Assembly (NCBI RefSeq): GCF_020085105.1
Contig: NC_058046.1
Location: 1,654,628-1,718,627 of the forward strand
Direction: 5' to 3'
Length of the DNA stretch: 64,000 bases
Origin: Siniperca chuatsi
Lineage: Eukaryota; Chordata; Actinopteri; Centrarchiformes; Sinipercidae
Shown: positions 33,807-46,730 of the stretch, one piece after another
Layout: each line of letters starts with the position of its first letter
Position numbering within the stretch: position 1 is the first letter of the stretch
Translations under genes and position numbers: made by a program
The notes under the pieces: generated by a model
The model's database searches: none
What the model was told of the DNA's origin: nothing
Seen by the model: the letters and a program-made list of their open reading frames with translations, nothing else

Positions 33807-35374
33807 GTGAGGATGAGGAGCAGAGCCCAGAGAGTCTCAGGATTGTGCTGATAGGGAAGACTGGCAATGGGAAGAGCACTTCAGGAAACACCATTCTAGG
33901 AAGAAGAGAGTTTAGAGCTGAATCAAGCCAAACATCAGTCACCAAACGTTGTCAGAAAGCACAGAGTGAAGTGAACGGCCGTCGGGTCGTTGTGGTCGAC
34001 ACACCTGGTCTGTTTGACAATAGTTTGACCCACGAAGAGGTTAATGACGAGATGGTGAAATGCATCAGTCTTCTGGCTCCAGGACCACATGTCTTCCTGT
34101 TGGTGTTACACATTGGCAGACTGACACCAGAGGAGAAGGAAACATTAAAACTCATCAAGGAAGTCTTTGGGAAGAATGCTGAAAAGTTCACCATCATTCT
34201 TTTAACTGGAGGAGATAAACTGGAACGTGAGGAGAAGTCCATTGATGAGTACATTGCAAAAGGGTGTGATGATTCCTTTAAGAAGCTGATTGCTGACTGT
34301 GGAGGAAGATACCATGGGTTTAATAACTTTGATGAAAGAAACCGCACACAAGTCCGTGAGCTGATAACCAAGATTGACACCATGGTGAAGGAAAATGGAG
34401 GCAGCTGCTACACCAATGAGATGCTGCAAGAGGCTGAGGCAGCTATAAAGAAAGAAATGGAGAGGATCCTGAAGGAGAAGGAAGAAGAGATGAAGAGAGA
34501 GAGGGAGGAGCTTGAAAGACAACATGAAGAAGAAATGGAAGCAATGAAAACTAGAATGGAAGAACAAACAGCAGAAATAGAACAGGAGAGAAAACTGAGA
34601 GAAAAACAACTTGAGGAAAAGGAGGAGAAGATCAACAAGGAACGTGAGGAGAGAAGAAAAGAACAGGAAAAGAGAGAAGAGGAGGACAAAACAAAGAAAA
34701 GAGAGGAAGAACTTCAACAACAGGAGTGGGAGCAAAAATGTAAACATCTTGAGGAAAAAATAAAGTCAGAATCAAAGGAAAAGGAAACCATTGACAGAGA
34801 GTTGGAGGAGAGCAGAGAAGAGGTGAGAAAGCAACGAGAGCGCTGGGAGAAGGAAAGAAAAGAGTGGTGGGAGAAACGAAATCAAGAAAATGAAGAGAGA
34901 CGCCATGAGGAGCAAACAAAACTTAGAAAGCTCCAAGACGAATATGAGCAGGAAAGAGAAAAATCTGAAAAGAAAAGAAAAGAAGAAGATCGAAACAGAA
35001 GAGAACAGGAGGAGAAGGAGCGAAAAGAGTTAGAGGAAAAGTATAAGACAAAACTGGAGGAAATGAAGAAGAAATATGAAGAGGAGGCCAGAAAACAAGC
35101 CGAAGAGTTCAATGAGTTCAGACAGAAATACACCAAAGACTTTTCAGCGTTGGTAGACAAACACATGGAGGAAATAAAGGACATAAAGCAAAAACATGAG
35201 AGAGAAATGCAAGAGACAGGAGGGAGACATGAAAAACAGTACAATCTGTTACAAGACCTCTCAAGTCACAAAGAAAAAAATCTAAAAGGAGAAATGGAAG
35301 ACTTGAAGAAAAAGCACGAACAAGAAATAAATGAACTAAAACAGAAATACAAAGACAAATGTATCATCCTCTGA
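33807..35374 (+). other. Copy C last exon: G4, coiled coil, CaaX
   Basis: Begins after TTTCACAG in phase 1 and is open for 522 codons. It holds P-loop [19 protein letters not shown], a Glu/Lys/Arg-rich coiled coil of about 300 residues and the CIIL terminus. It diverges more from A and B in G4 than in the coiled coil, which suggests gene conversion of the 3' part. Confidence 0.75.
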
Positions 35375-35647
35375 TCTCCCACTGATTGATGTTTTGCTTT
35401 TTCCTTTTTTTCTGGACCACATGAGCATGCTCAGCAGGAACTCCTCTGACATCTGATGAGTCCCTGCCTCGCTAATGACGTTTTCTCAAAACATTCATGG
35501 ACACGAGCAATATCAAAATAATGTTAATCATGGACTTCAGCAGCAGAACGCTGTCGCAGCATCTCGTTCGCTTGAAATGAAGAGCTGCTTGGAGGAAGTT
35601 TTCCAAAAACAACAACAATTCTAATATTTTATCCATATAGTTTGTGG

Positions 35648-37421
35648 GGTTCAGAAGCCCCTTATGGATTACTTAAAATCAAGGCCAGTTACGTCGCCCG
35701 GATTGGCGCTACCGGGGCCCCACCCTGGAGCCAGGCCTGGGGTGGGTGCCCGACGGCGAGCGCCTGGTGGCCGGGCCTTTCCCCACGGGGCCCGGCCGGG
35801 CACAGCCCGAAGGAGCGGCGTGGGGCCGTCCTCCCGTGGACCCACCACCCGCAGGAGGATCCGTAGGGGCGGGTGCAGAGATCTGGGCGGCAGTCGAAGG
35901 CAGGGGCCGGCGACCAGATCTCCGGACACAGAAACTGGCTCTAGGGACATGGAATGTCACTTCGCTGGGGGAAGGAGCCTGAGCTTGTGCGGGAGGTTGA
36001 GCGTTACCGGCTAGATATAGTCGGCCTCGCCTCCACGCACAGCCTGGGCTCTGGAACCCGTCTCCTCGAGAGGGCTGGACGCTCCATTTCTCTGGCGTTG
36101 CCGGCGGGGGAGAGGCGGCGGGCTGGTGTGGGCCTGCTCATAGCCCCACAGCTCAGCCGTCACGTGTTGGAGTTTACCCCAGTGAACGAGAGGGTCGCGT
36201 CCCTCCGCCTCCGGTGTGGGGACAGGTCTCTCACTGTTGTGGCGGCCTACGGGCCGAACAGCAGTGCAGAGTACCAGGCCTTCTTGGAGTCCCTGGGAGG
36301 GTACTAGACAGTGCACCGCCCGGGACTCCGTTGTTCTACTGGGGGACTTCAACGCCCACGTGGGCAACGACAGTGACACCTGGAGAGGGGTAATCGGAAG
36401 GAACGGCCTCCCTGATCTGAACCCGAGCGGTGTTCAGTTGTTGGACTTCTGTGCTAGTTACAGTTTGTCCATAACTAACACCATGTTCAAGCACAAGGCT
36501 GCCCTTTGTCACCGGTTCTGTTCATAATTTATATGGACAGAATTTCTAGGCGCAGTCAGGGGCCGGAGGGTGTCCGGTTTGGGAACCACAGGATCTCATC
36601 TCTGCTGTTTGCAGATGATGTCGTTCTGATGGCTTCTTCAAACCGGGACCTGCAGCATGCACTGGGACGGTTTGCAGCCGAGTGTGAAGCAGCTGGGATG
36701 AGAATCAGCTCTTCCAAATCTGAGGCCATGGTTCTTGACCGGAAAAAGGTGGTTTGCTCTCTTCGCGTGGGTGGGGAGTCCTTGCCCCAAGTGGAGGAGT
36801 TTAAGTATCTTGGGGTCTTGTTCACGAGTGAGGGACGGATGGAGCGTGAGATTGACAGGCGGATCGGTGCAGCGTCTGCAGTGATGCGGGCGCTGTATCG
36901 GACCGTTGTGGTAAAGAAGGAGCTGAGTCGAAAGACAAAGCTCTCGATTTACCGTCAATCTACACGCTCCTGCCCTCACCTATGGTCATGAGCTTTGGGT
37001 AGTGACCGAAAGGACAAGATCGCGGATACAAGCGGCCGAAATGGGCTTCCTCCGCCGAGTGGCTGGGCGCTCCCTTAGAGATAGGGTGAGGAGCTCAGTC
37101 ACACGGGGAGCTCGAGTAGAGCCGCTGCTCCTCCACGTCGAGAGGAGCCAGCTGAGGTGGCTAGGGCATCTGATCCGGATGCCTCCTGGACGCCTCCCTC
37201 GGGAGGTGTTCTGGGCATGTCCCACCGGGAGGCGGCCCCGGGAAGACCCAGGACACGCTGGAGGGACTATGTCTCTCGGCTGGCCTGGGAACGCCTCGGG
37301 ATCCCCGGAGGAGCTGGAGGAAGTGTCTGGGGCGAAGGAAGTCTGGGAGTCCCTGCTTAGACTGCTGCCCCCGCGACCCGGCCCCGGATAAGCGGAAGAA
37401 GATGGATGGATGGATGGATGG
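35648..37421 (+). mobile_element. RTE-like LINE with internal deletion
   Basis: A non-LTR element flanked by a 9-bp duplication AGTTTGTGG (35639-35647 and 37422-37430), ending in a GATG microsatellite tail. The 5' half encodes an endonuclease (LALGTWNVTSLGEG start). The 3' half encodes an RT with FADD (SSLLFADDVVLM) and a C-terminal RWLGHLIRMP motif. The two halves are joined by an internal deletion near 36500, so it is dead. Copies A and B have the empty site. Confidence 0.85.
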
Positions 37422-37430
37422 AGTTTGTGG

Positions 37431-39304
37431 TGTCTGAAAAGCCACAAATAGTTTTTATTGTTTGAAGGTGTGTGATCGATGCAGAGAAGCTTTTTCAGCA
37501 GCTCGTTGTTTGGACTCAAGGTTCAAGTAAAATAACTATTAGTTTACAGATCAGTTTCCAGCTGTTGGTGTTAGTTTTACCTGGCATGCGTCCATTTAGT
37601 AGTACATTTAGTAAGCACATCCCGTTACTGTAAGTGTGTCCGTGTGCTTTCTGTTAATTAATTAATTTCTAATTAGAAACGGTGTCAGGTTGAAAATCCC
37701 ACATATTCACGAAATGTCAGTATTCAGTTATTCATTACTGACATTACTGAACAGGAACAAAATTCTCTTCTCTATTCTCTGAAAATATTCAGTCAGCCAG
37801 TTGTTATTCCGCCACAAGAGGGCGCCCTGTCTATATGAGCAGGCTTGTTGCCAGGAAGTGTTGTGATTCTGTTCACTGACAGAACTGACATTGGTATTAT
37901 GTTGATCATTGGTTCAAGATAAATAAAATGACATCAACATACAGCATGTGTCTGTGCACATGTTTATACCATGGTACAGTTATAAAGTGTGATGTGAAAT
38001 CAAAGAGGACTAATGTCAGGAACTCCTTTCAAAATGTTTATTCAGGAAGGTTGTAGGTGCGACACAAAAGCTTTACAGTGCAGTAAGTGTGTGTGTGTGT
38101 GTGTACAGATATAAAAATGTAGACGTTACATTGCAAATAAACAATAAATAAATGTTATGCAAGGAAAATTATATCATGTAAAAACAGAATTTGCTGTTTT
38201 TCTTTGTCTTTCTAATAACAAAGAAAATCTCTCTAGATTTTGAAGACGTCACCTTGGTCTTATAAATAGTGACTTTTAAAACTATTTTCTAACATTGAAT
38301 AGACCAAAATAATCTGCAGATTAGTTAATCATGAACAGGATCAACAGTTGCAGCCATGATTTACTTTGGAACCCAGGTTTTGAAAAGAGCTTCATAAATA
38401 GTTTTACTTATTTTGGGTGTAAATAAAGCTCCTAAGCTCAGTTTATTGTAACTGATCTGAGAACAAGAATCTGAGTTGTTAAGAAGCTGAAGTTTTAGAG
38501 ACCCTGAGACTTTCTGCAACCATTTTACAAACACGTTTTACATTTCTGAATGAATTGTTGCTTCTTTCTATGCAGCCATTAGTTTCAGCTCATTACCGTG
38601 TAAATCAGCTTGTAGAGACCTGAAACCTGCATTTTATCCGTGTCTCTCTCAGACTGATTCACAAAACCAAACTGTACCTCTGACAAAGATCAAGGCAGAC
38701 ATGAAGATAATCTCTCTGCTGCAGGTTTCAGGTCCCTGCACATTGATTTTCATAAAAAGCACTTTGAGTTTTGAAGAGGACACACAGACGGAGGATCCCC
38801 ATCCATCCAGGAAGTGTCTCCTGTGTTCACACCTTTTTTGATCCTTGTGTTGTTGCATGTTAATCAGTTTCAGAGTGAGTGTGTGGTTTGGTAGACTGAC
38901 ACTCCCCCGGCTCCCTGAACAGGCCTGAACCAGCCGGAGAATGTAGACCTGCCTGACTGCAGGGCGATGATCACAGGTCAGGGCTCTAAACCAGCATGCC
39001 GAGACAAACCGGTGCTGTGACTTCACTGCAGTCACATCCTGCACTTCAGTATTCTGCAGCAGGACGACAACGTCAGAATAGTGAAACTGCTGCATTTTCA
39101 CTGTGGTTAGAAAAACAAGTATTGGAACTAAAGTTTTTATTTTGAAGAATGACTTTCCTCCAGAGTGTTGAGCTGTATTCTAATATTAGGTAGTTTATGT
39201 AATGTACACTCCTTTTTTTGCAATATATAAAGTCTAATAATTCCTCCAAATCCCCAAATCGCCTCACAGCTCTTGACATTTTAGGATTTGGGCGTCGTGT
39301 ATCT
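37431..39304. other. Copy C 3' flank
   Basis: Homologous to the A and B flanks, with a possible AATAAA at 37922-37927, a GT microsatellite and a CTCF-like site (37812-37826). No gene is recognised. Confidence 0.5.
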
Positions 39305-39440
39305 TCAGTGGTGGAAGAAGTACTTAGATAGTGGCATTAAAAGTACAATATTTCCCTCTAATTGTAGTGGAGATGAAGTAGAAAGTATCTTAAAATTGTA
39401 CTTAAGCACAGTACTTGAGTAAGTGTACCTTACACCACTG
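39305..39440. mobile_element. hAT-type MITE, copy C
   Basis: Same element and position as in A and B. Confidence 0.7.
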
Positions 39441-42400
39441 TGTATCATTGATGCACCATTTCATCTTATTGTTTATCTTGTGAGTAAAATCAGAAACTGC
39501 TGGTTTCTGCGTCCTTCAGGTAAATGTGGATTAAAGGTCTCTCTCTCGTTGCTGGAATTCCAGCTGCAGTTCAGTCCATATAAGGAAAGCAGCAGCACAA
39601 TGCCGTTCAGTTCTGTAAGAGCAAAACAAGAATTAGCAGTAAATATTGTTAAAATTCAAAAGTTGAATTGTGAAGACTTCCCACTGATAACAAAGTATTT
39701 TAATCTTATATACTATTATATAGTTTAAAGATACTGAGACACGTCCTGACTTTGTTACATCTCCTCCCAACTCATGCTGTTTGGGGTTCTGAGTCTTTGC
39801 TGCATCACATTTGATCAGTTTATCATTTATTTGTGCAAAGTCTGTGCTGCCTGCATCCTTCGGGTAAAAACGTTCAGCAGGACGTCAGTGAATCTCACTT
39901 CCCCCTCTGCAGCAGCAGGTGTGTCATTTGGTGGAATTTCAGCTGCGGTTAAGTCCATACAAGGACAGATGGGATAAAGCTTCAGTCTGATAAGGGGTCA
40001 CACCTGGAGAGGACCGCCCCTTCGAAATCTGAAAGGCAGACTCGGGTAACACCCAGAAATGCCGCGTTATGTTTGGCCGAGTTAGAAGTCAAAAAAGGAA
40101 AAGAGTTTGAGGTTCTTGCCTGCAAAAAAAAAAAAGACCATTTCTATAACTTTACATGAGCCTGATCCAATGAGAGACGAGCTCTCGAGTGGCTGTGACT
40201 GAACGTGCAGACATGTCTGTGCTGGTTCAGGGTGTGGACACAACAACAGGAACAGCTCTGTAACATAAAGCCATGCAAAAGTACAACTATTGGAAGTCAT
40301 GTTCCGTTTTTCTTGAGTGTGTGCGTCGCTGCAGTCGACTGTGTTACATTATAAAGCGTCAGAGCATAGAGAGGTAATACTGCTACCTCACTGCAGTGTA
40401 AAAAAACCATTCAACTAAACTGAACAATAGATCATTTGAGCTGTAAAAGAGGACGAGAAGAACACGTGACAAGAAGAGGAGAGACGTCCGAAGACAAGAA
40501 ATGAAAAGAGAGAAGGGCAGCTTGATAGAGACGGAAAAAGACGAGAAACAAGTGAACGGCAAACAGAACGAAGCACGAGGCAACAGGGAGAAAATCAAGG
40601 AAGACGAACGAGGGAGGAGAAGTGAATAGATCAGGGCCCGGTCAACCTGTTAGCTGTGGGCCCCAACTGACCCCACCCCGATGATTTTTCAGTCAAAGCT
40701 GGATTTTCACATGAGGGGAGTCGACAGAAGACAGCGGGCAGGAAGCGAGGAACGTCAGAAAACAGAAGTCCCGGGCCAGATTCAAACCTGGAGGCCGTGG
40801 CTCCAGAAGGAGAATAAATATTGTAATGAGTCCAACTTAAACTCGCGCTGTTGGTCCTGATTTGCAGGATTTACTTGCAGCTTGAAACCAAAACAAAACC
40901 ACAAACATTCACACTGGAGTTCCTGTTTTTAAACCTTTCAAAGCAGAACGAAGAACCCGACAAACACAACTGTGCTGAGTGAAATCTCTACCTCCACGTA
41001 TTCGCTGTTTCCGACATGACAGACACTCGGTATAGTGAGCAATAAAGAAGGATTTCAGACGCTTACATGACTGTAATTTACACATTTATCAGAAGCAAAG
41101 CATTGCAATGTGGAACTTTTTGCAAAAAGTCAAATAAAATGCTTTAAAAATGTGCGTATTTCGTTGCATTGTTGCAGCTTATTAATTATTTTATAGATAA
41201 ATAGCATTTGATATAATCTCACTAAATGAAAGCTTTATTTACAGCTTTTTGTTCCCGCACCAACAAAACCAAAAAATGGCCCTTCAGTGTAAAACCCTGT
41301 GCAGCTGCTAGCATGCAGGAGCTAATTCAAGCTAACGCGGGTTACCAGATCAAAGAGCAGCTCAAAGACTGTCGTTCAGGACGCTGACCATGTGATCACA
41401 GTCCCTGGTTTCCTCTTTTCATGTCACCGCTCACCTGTTACATAAATGAAAACCTCGCAGTGTGCCAGTGTTTTACATTGTGAGCTGAAGCTTTTCTGAC
41501 AATAAATGTCCGATTTCAGAATGAGACACCAACGTTTGAGCGAGCCGTCGCAGCTGCTCCCGACGGACGGACTGTGACTCCACAGTAAAAGAAACTATAT
41601 CGAGTTTATTCATGCATTTAAATCCCAGCGAGTGAGCGTCGCCTGCTACTGACTGGATTTGATCACGGATGTTTTGATGTGTCAGACGACGAGCTCTTCC
41701 ATCAATGCTGGATTATCAAGCAAAAGGGGCAACTGCCACGGGGCCCCAGAGCTCCAGGGGCCCCAGAGCTCCAGGTTGAATGTGTGCAAACTGAAATTCA
41801 AGAGTTGTTTTGAAAAATGCAACACTGCAGCAGGAAGTCAGCTGGCATGATGGGGGCCTTGGTGGGCGTTGGTAGTTTAAAGACTTTCATCCCTTCAGTT
41901 TGTATTTAGATGTAACATATTCATAAATGAACAGTGGTGGAATGAAACTATATTTCTGCTACACTTCACTACATTCAGTTCACAGCTTCAGTTACTAGCT
42001 CATTTCTGATGAGCTTATAACACAAGATGCACCGTTACAGACCGAACCACCCAACAGCAGCTCCACCTTCGCCCAGCTGTGACGGTAAAATGCTGCTGTC
42101 ACATTAATGCATCAGTGATAACAAGCCAATAAAATGGCATGTAAAAGCCACACTGAGTACTTTTAATTTGAATCCTTTAAGCACATGTTGCTGGTAATGG
42201 AGTAGATTCATATTAAAGAACTGCTGCTTTCACTTCCTCCACTGCTGTAAGTGAACACGTTTCTTCAGATTACCTGAAGGCCGTCCGGGGCCCAGGTTTG
42301 TAGAAGAACCCCACCCACCGCACAGAGAGGGGGTGAATGGGGCCTTAACAGGGGCCCAGCAGCTCATTCTTGCCCCAGGGGCCACCGGGAGGTTCATCTG

Positions 42401-42635
42401 GCCGTGTGTTACATGCAGAGACCTGCAGTTCAGACTGATAGTTGCTCTGCAGAGCCACGCTGAGGTCAAGCTGACTTTTTCTGTTCAGCAGCTCACGCTT
42501 TGCTTTATGTGTAAATGTCCAACTGAATACGGCCTCTAATGGACGACAACTTTGTTTTCATTTGCCTCCATGCTCACAATTTTCTGATACGTTCACATAA
42601 GAATTTCAGGCTGAAGGAGTTTTTCATTCCCTCAG

Positions 42636-42681
<46 letters not shown>

Positions 42682-43329
42682 TATGCACCATGCCTGACTT
42701 AGTTCTTCCTTATTTAAGAGAGGCCTCTTAAATATGCCTTAAATTCAAAATGAACCATGAATGTTGTTTTATACCTTCAACCGATGTGTTCAAATCACAT
42801 TCCTCCTTAATCTGAAAACTGACTGTTTGAGGGGGTTTTTAGGGAGAGAGAGATTCTGTTTAGGGCTGCAACTAACGATTATTTTCATCATAAGTTAATC
42901 TGACGATTATTTTCTAAATTTGACTGATTCATAATTTAGTCTATAAAAAGTCAGAAAACAATGAAGAAATGTTCATCGTCGACATCTTCAGACGTCAAAG
43001 ATATTCAGTTTACTGAGATAGAAAACAGCAGATCAGCAAATCATCACACTGCAGAGACCGGAACCAGTAAATGTTTCTGCTTCAAAAAATGACTATTAAT
43101 CAATAGTCAATTAATAATAATAATCACGACTGTTAATGATTAATGTCGATCGACTAACTCACAGTGTTGTCAGCTTTAATTCTGTTTCTACACATGTGCC
43201 TCGTCACTTTTTAACTCCTATTATATACCGTAGGTCAAAATAAAATAACAACAATAAACAATAACTGATATTACAGCTCATGGTAGAAATAGGATTAATA
43301 TGGGGAAAAGAGAGATTGTGATTTGTAGT
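39441..43329. other. Intergenic region between copy C and LINE debris
   Basis: Positions 39960-40130 match the B flank at 20620-20790. Within 39504-39590 and 39855-39970 lies an imperfect direct repeat (GGAATT(C/T)CAGCTGC core). A short duplicated GGGGCCCCAGAGCTCC unit lies at 41740-41776, and a CA microsatellite at 42640-42680. I see no gene. Confidence 0.4.
42862..43160. mobile_element. hAT-type MITE relic
   Basis: It starts TAGGGCTGCAACTAACGATTATTTT and ends in ATTAATCAATAGTC-type sequence, the common fish MITE pattern. A decayed relative lies near 53470-53535. Confidence 0.5.
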
Positions 43330-44095
43330 GAGAGCAGGTGGAGCAGGTGGAGGAAAATCTAGAGAGATGGAGGTCTGCTCTGGAAAACAGAGGAATGAAG
43401 CTCAGCCGCAGTAAGACAGAATACAGGTGCGTCAATGAGAGGGACCCAGGTGGGACGGTGAGGTCACAGAGAGCAGAGGTGAAGAAGGTGCAGGACTTTA
43501 AGTACTTAGAGTCAACGGTTCAGAGCGACGGAGACTGTGGAGAAGAGGTGAAGAGGCGAGTGCGAGCAGGTTGGAGCGGGTGGAGAAAAGTGTCAGGTGT
43601 GTTGTGTGATAAAAGAGTCTCAGCAGGAACGAAAGGAAAGGTGTTGGAGACGGCGGTGAGACCAGCGATGTTGGACAGCTTAGAGACAGCGGCGCTGAAG
43701 GAAAGACAAGAGGCAGAGCTGGAGGCAGCAGAGCTTAAGATGCTGAGGTTCTCTTTGGGAGGGACGAGGACGGACAGGATCAGGAACGAGGACATCAGAG
43801 GGACAGCTCGTGTTAGATGTTTCGGAGATAAAGTCAGAGAGGACAGATCGAGGTGGTTTGGACGTGTTCAGAGGAGAGACTGTGAATATATTGGTAGAAG
43901 GATGCTGAGGCTGGAGCTGCCAGGCAGGAGGTCTAGAGGAAGACCAGAGAGGAGGTTTATGGATGTAGTGAGAGAGGACAGGAAGCTAACTGGTGTGAGT
44001 GAAGAGGACGCAGAGGACAGGGTTAGATGGAGGCACGTGATTCGCTGTGGCGACCCCTGAAAGGGAGCAGCCGAAAGGAAAAGAAGAAGATCTGA
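43330..44095 (+). mobile_element. RTE-like LINE, 5'-truncated, partly open
   Basis: A 240-residue frame (43338-44060) reads as the end of an LINE reverse transcriptase and its C-terminal region: FKYLESTVQSDG, ELKMLRFSLGGTRTDR, RRRSRGRPERRFMD-like basic motif and RWRHVIRCGDP. It ends in an AAG/GAA-rich tail. The RT core is missing, so it cannot move itself. Confidence 0.75.
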
Positions 44096-44519
44096 AGAAG
44101 AGATTTTAACCTCAGCTTAGTTTCCTTTTTTAATGAGAATAAATTAACAAAACCTTACTTACGAAACATTTTGAATGACTTTGACTTGTAACAGAGTGGT
44201 ACTGTGGATCTGCCTATTATTCAGTCAAACACAATGCAAAAGAATCAAAGATGAAGAAAGAGCTTTCTGAAACTTAAAACGTCCCAGTTTTTATTTAACC
44301 TTTTCCTGCAGGTTCTCGCTTTGTATATCGAGAACCTTTCATCTGGTCCAGAGTAACGTTTCTGGCTTTGAGAGAAGCCACTTTTCTTCCACAGTAGTTT
44401 TCAAAATCCTTCAAAACCTTTTGTACAATAGATGAGTCGTTACTTTACGAATCAATACGGGTTTCGTGTAAAGCGCTCTGCGGCCTTGTTGCAGTTAGCT
44501 GACAGCCACAGCTTTAGAC

Positions 44520-44780
44520 AACAGAGAATTCACTGAGGTATTTATTGATTTGTCAGAAGCTTTTGACGCCGTAGATCGTAAAATATTATTAAAGAAGCTC
44601 ATGGTGTCACTAGTACTGAACGTAACTTTAAAAGCTACTTGCTAAACAGGAAACAATATGTGATCAGTGTGATTCTCCACAAGGGTCCATACTGGGTCCT
44701 CTTTTATTTCTCATCTACATCGGTGATTTGCATTTTGATATCGAAAGAAGTGCTTTTAATTTTAGATGCCAACTGGAAAA
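44520..44780 (+). mobile_element. LINE reverse transcriptase relic
   Basis: Broken frames read FIDLSEAFDAVDRKIL and, after a gap, SPQGSILGPLLFLIYI-like sequence, the RT core of an L2/CR1-type LINE. It is heavily decayed. Positions 44781-45481 hold nothing recognisable. Confidence 0.6.
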
Positions 44781-45494
44781 AAAAGCACATCTCTGATGTG
44801 TCCGACAAAGGTGCAAAGAATACTGGTATCGCAGGCTAACGCAACTTTCTGGCTCTGCATTACTCTATGATTTATCCTTTCAGGTCTGCAGCCGGTCTCT
44901 GTTCCATCTTTTTATTTCACAACCGTGTGTTAGAAAGGCCACTAACGCGAGCTGCTAAACATATTCAACATCACTGAACTTCAGATGGGGACTTCCCACT
45001 TCCTTTCACGGTTTCTTTTTAAGCAGCTGTCAGATGTAGTCAGTTCTACAGAACGAGCCTTCAGTCCAGTTCCGTGGATCACTTCTTCTCTTGCCGGACT
45101 GCAGCACGTGAGGTATGAGGTGCATGAAAGCAGGACAGATATCTGTTATTATCATCCTTCTTTTTACTTTGTTCTTCCTTGGTCTTCTTATCTCTAGCAT
45201 TTCTTGTTATATAGATATTTTAAAAACTACATGTATGTAACTTTGTGGTAAGCACATCCAGCTGTGGGTTCCTCTACACGCCCTCTGGGGGGGTTCATCC
45301 CACCTGTGCAACGCCCTCATCCCACCTGTGCATGTTCCTGTTATTGTATATTTCTTCTTTGTGTGTTTTATTTGATTATGTAGAGGAAAACACAGAAACG
45401 TCTTCAATGTCCTCTTAAAATCCTCTTCCGGTCTGACGGCCAATCACAGCTCTGCTGCCCCGGTGGGATGATTTCAGCAAAAACCCTGAAAGGT

Positions 45495-46504
45495 AGTATC
45501 CTCCACTGATGGTTTGGATACTTTTAAAGAACTCATGGATACCTACTACTTAGGGAAGGAAGATTTTTTCAGATACCTTCAACTGAGACATCACTTTGAT
45601 AAACATATTAAAACTACTGGAGAGAAGGGAAAAGACCTGATTAGAGTATTCATTGATGCATATAAGGGTAATATTAACAGAAAACTGATTTCCAGGTTAT
45701 ATTTATGTTTACAGTTAGATAGGGGACTTTCAACAATGTATGTAAAAAAGAGGTGGGAAAAAGAAGCTAATATAAAAATGAGCGAAGATGACTGGTCAAA
45801 TATATGCAGGACATTATCTACCACCTGTAGCTCAGGTCTGTGGAGGGAATTCACCTGGAAAAACATTTTAAGGTTCTTTATAACCCCTAATATAAAAATG
45901 GCACAGAGTAACAATCCTGAACATGGTCAGTGTTGGAGAATGTGTGGTAATATGTCTGCTGGTCACTTCCATATCTTTTGGGAATGTCCTGTTATTTCCT
46001 CGTATTGGATAGAGGTGGTGAAGGCAATTAGGTCAAAATTTGTCTCAGAGCTCGAGTTTAATTTCAGTGTTATATATTTAGGAAATCTACCAACAGGGCT
46101 GAGAAAGTCAGATAGATATTTGTTACAAATACTTTTAGCAGGTAGCAAGAAAGCAATAACCAGGAAATGGCTAAGTAAAGATTCCCCGACAATTGCTGAA
46201 TGAATAGAAATAATTAAGGAAATTTACGTTATGGAACGTTTAACTTTCTCTTTGAGACCAAAAGAAATGTGAAGCATATTGGGAAAAATGGACATCTTAT
46301 CTGAATACAAATTGAGATGTATATGTCTTTATTTATGTATTTTTATCCATTTCCTTCCCTTTTCTTTTCCTCTTCTTATCTGTTTTATATGATGTTGAGC
46401 ACTTATGTTAACCTGCGATGACTTTGCCTGATGTCCCTTGGTCTGTCTGTCTGGTTTTCTTTTCTTTTCTTGTCAAAAAAGAAAAAAATAAAGTTAAAAA
46501 AAAC
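45495..46504 (+). mobile_element. L1/Tx1-like LINE, 5'-truncated
   Basis: A 229-residue frame (45514-46203) resembles the C-terminal end of L1-type ORF2. It has a Cys/His knuckle (CWRMCGNMSAGHFHIFWECP) followed by a conserved helical tail. A TGA interrupts the tail. The insert ends in an A-rich tail and is flanked by a 13-bp duplication AACCCTGAAAGGT (45482-45494 and 46505-46517). Confidence 0.85.
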
Positions 46505-46585
46505 AACCCTGAAAGGTGTTTTCCCCCCTTTGGAAACAGGTTTTGTCCCGCGTGCCCCCTCCCTCGTGACAGATGCCTTCTCTAG

Positions 46586-46707
46586 CCAATCAGGACGCGA
46601 GCTGAGAGAAACTGCGGGACCCTGCTCACCTGGACCAATGAGAGCGCCAGCTGAGAGAACCTTACCTTTTATGGACAACGCCAGCAGTCCCGCGAGCGCG
46701 AATAAAA
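46586..46707 (+). promoter_or_regulatory. Actin promoter: CCAAT boxes, CArG box, TATA-like box
   Basis: CCAAT at 46586-46590 and 46635-46639, a perfect CArG box CCTTTTATGG at 46665-46674 (serum response factor site) and a TATA-like AATAAAA at 46701-46707. Order and spacing fit vertebrate actin promoters. The L1 insert ends only about 70 bp upstream of the first CCAAT. Confidence 0.75.
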
Positions 46708-46730
46708 CCGGTGCGGTTTGGCTCGTGATG

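Larger units (their letters stand above)
31428..35374 (+). pseudogene. GIMAP copy C: badly broken at 5', open at 3'
   Basis: The G1 exon starts at 31428 after TCTTCAG. A 1-nt insertion in its P-loop region leads to an early stop, and most of G1 is deleted (a jump near 31683). Positions about 31790-32780 hold foreign retroelement sequence in place of exon 4 and the first half of G2. G2 resumes near 32785. G3 has a degraded P-loop (ERREAGKT) and a CAG-to-TAG nonsense codon at about 33115. From an ATG at 33139 the frame is open through a 139-bp intron (33668-33806) to 35374, 698 residues. This part covers the rest of G3, a canonical G4 (GKTGNGKS, DTPG), the coiled coil and KCIIL. The intron is absent from A, B and D. 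A pseudogene is most likely; a short G3/G4 protein from an internal promoter cannot be excluded. Confidence 0.8.

Noticed and set aside
43338-44060. 240-codon frame taken as a host gene
   Set aside because: It matches the C-terminal part of an RTE-like LINE polymerase and lacks upstream exons.
45514-46203. 229-codon frame taken as a host gene
   Set aside because: The Cys/His knuckle end, A-rich tail and 13-bp duplication show an L1-type LINE.
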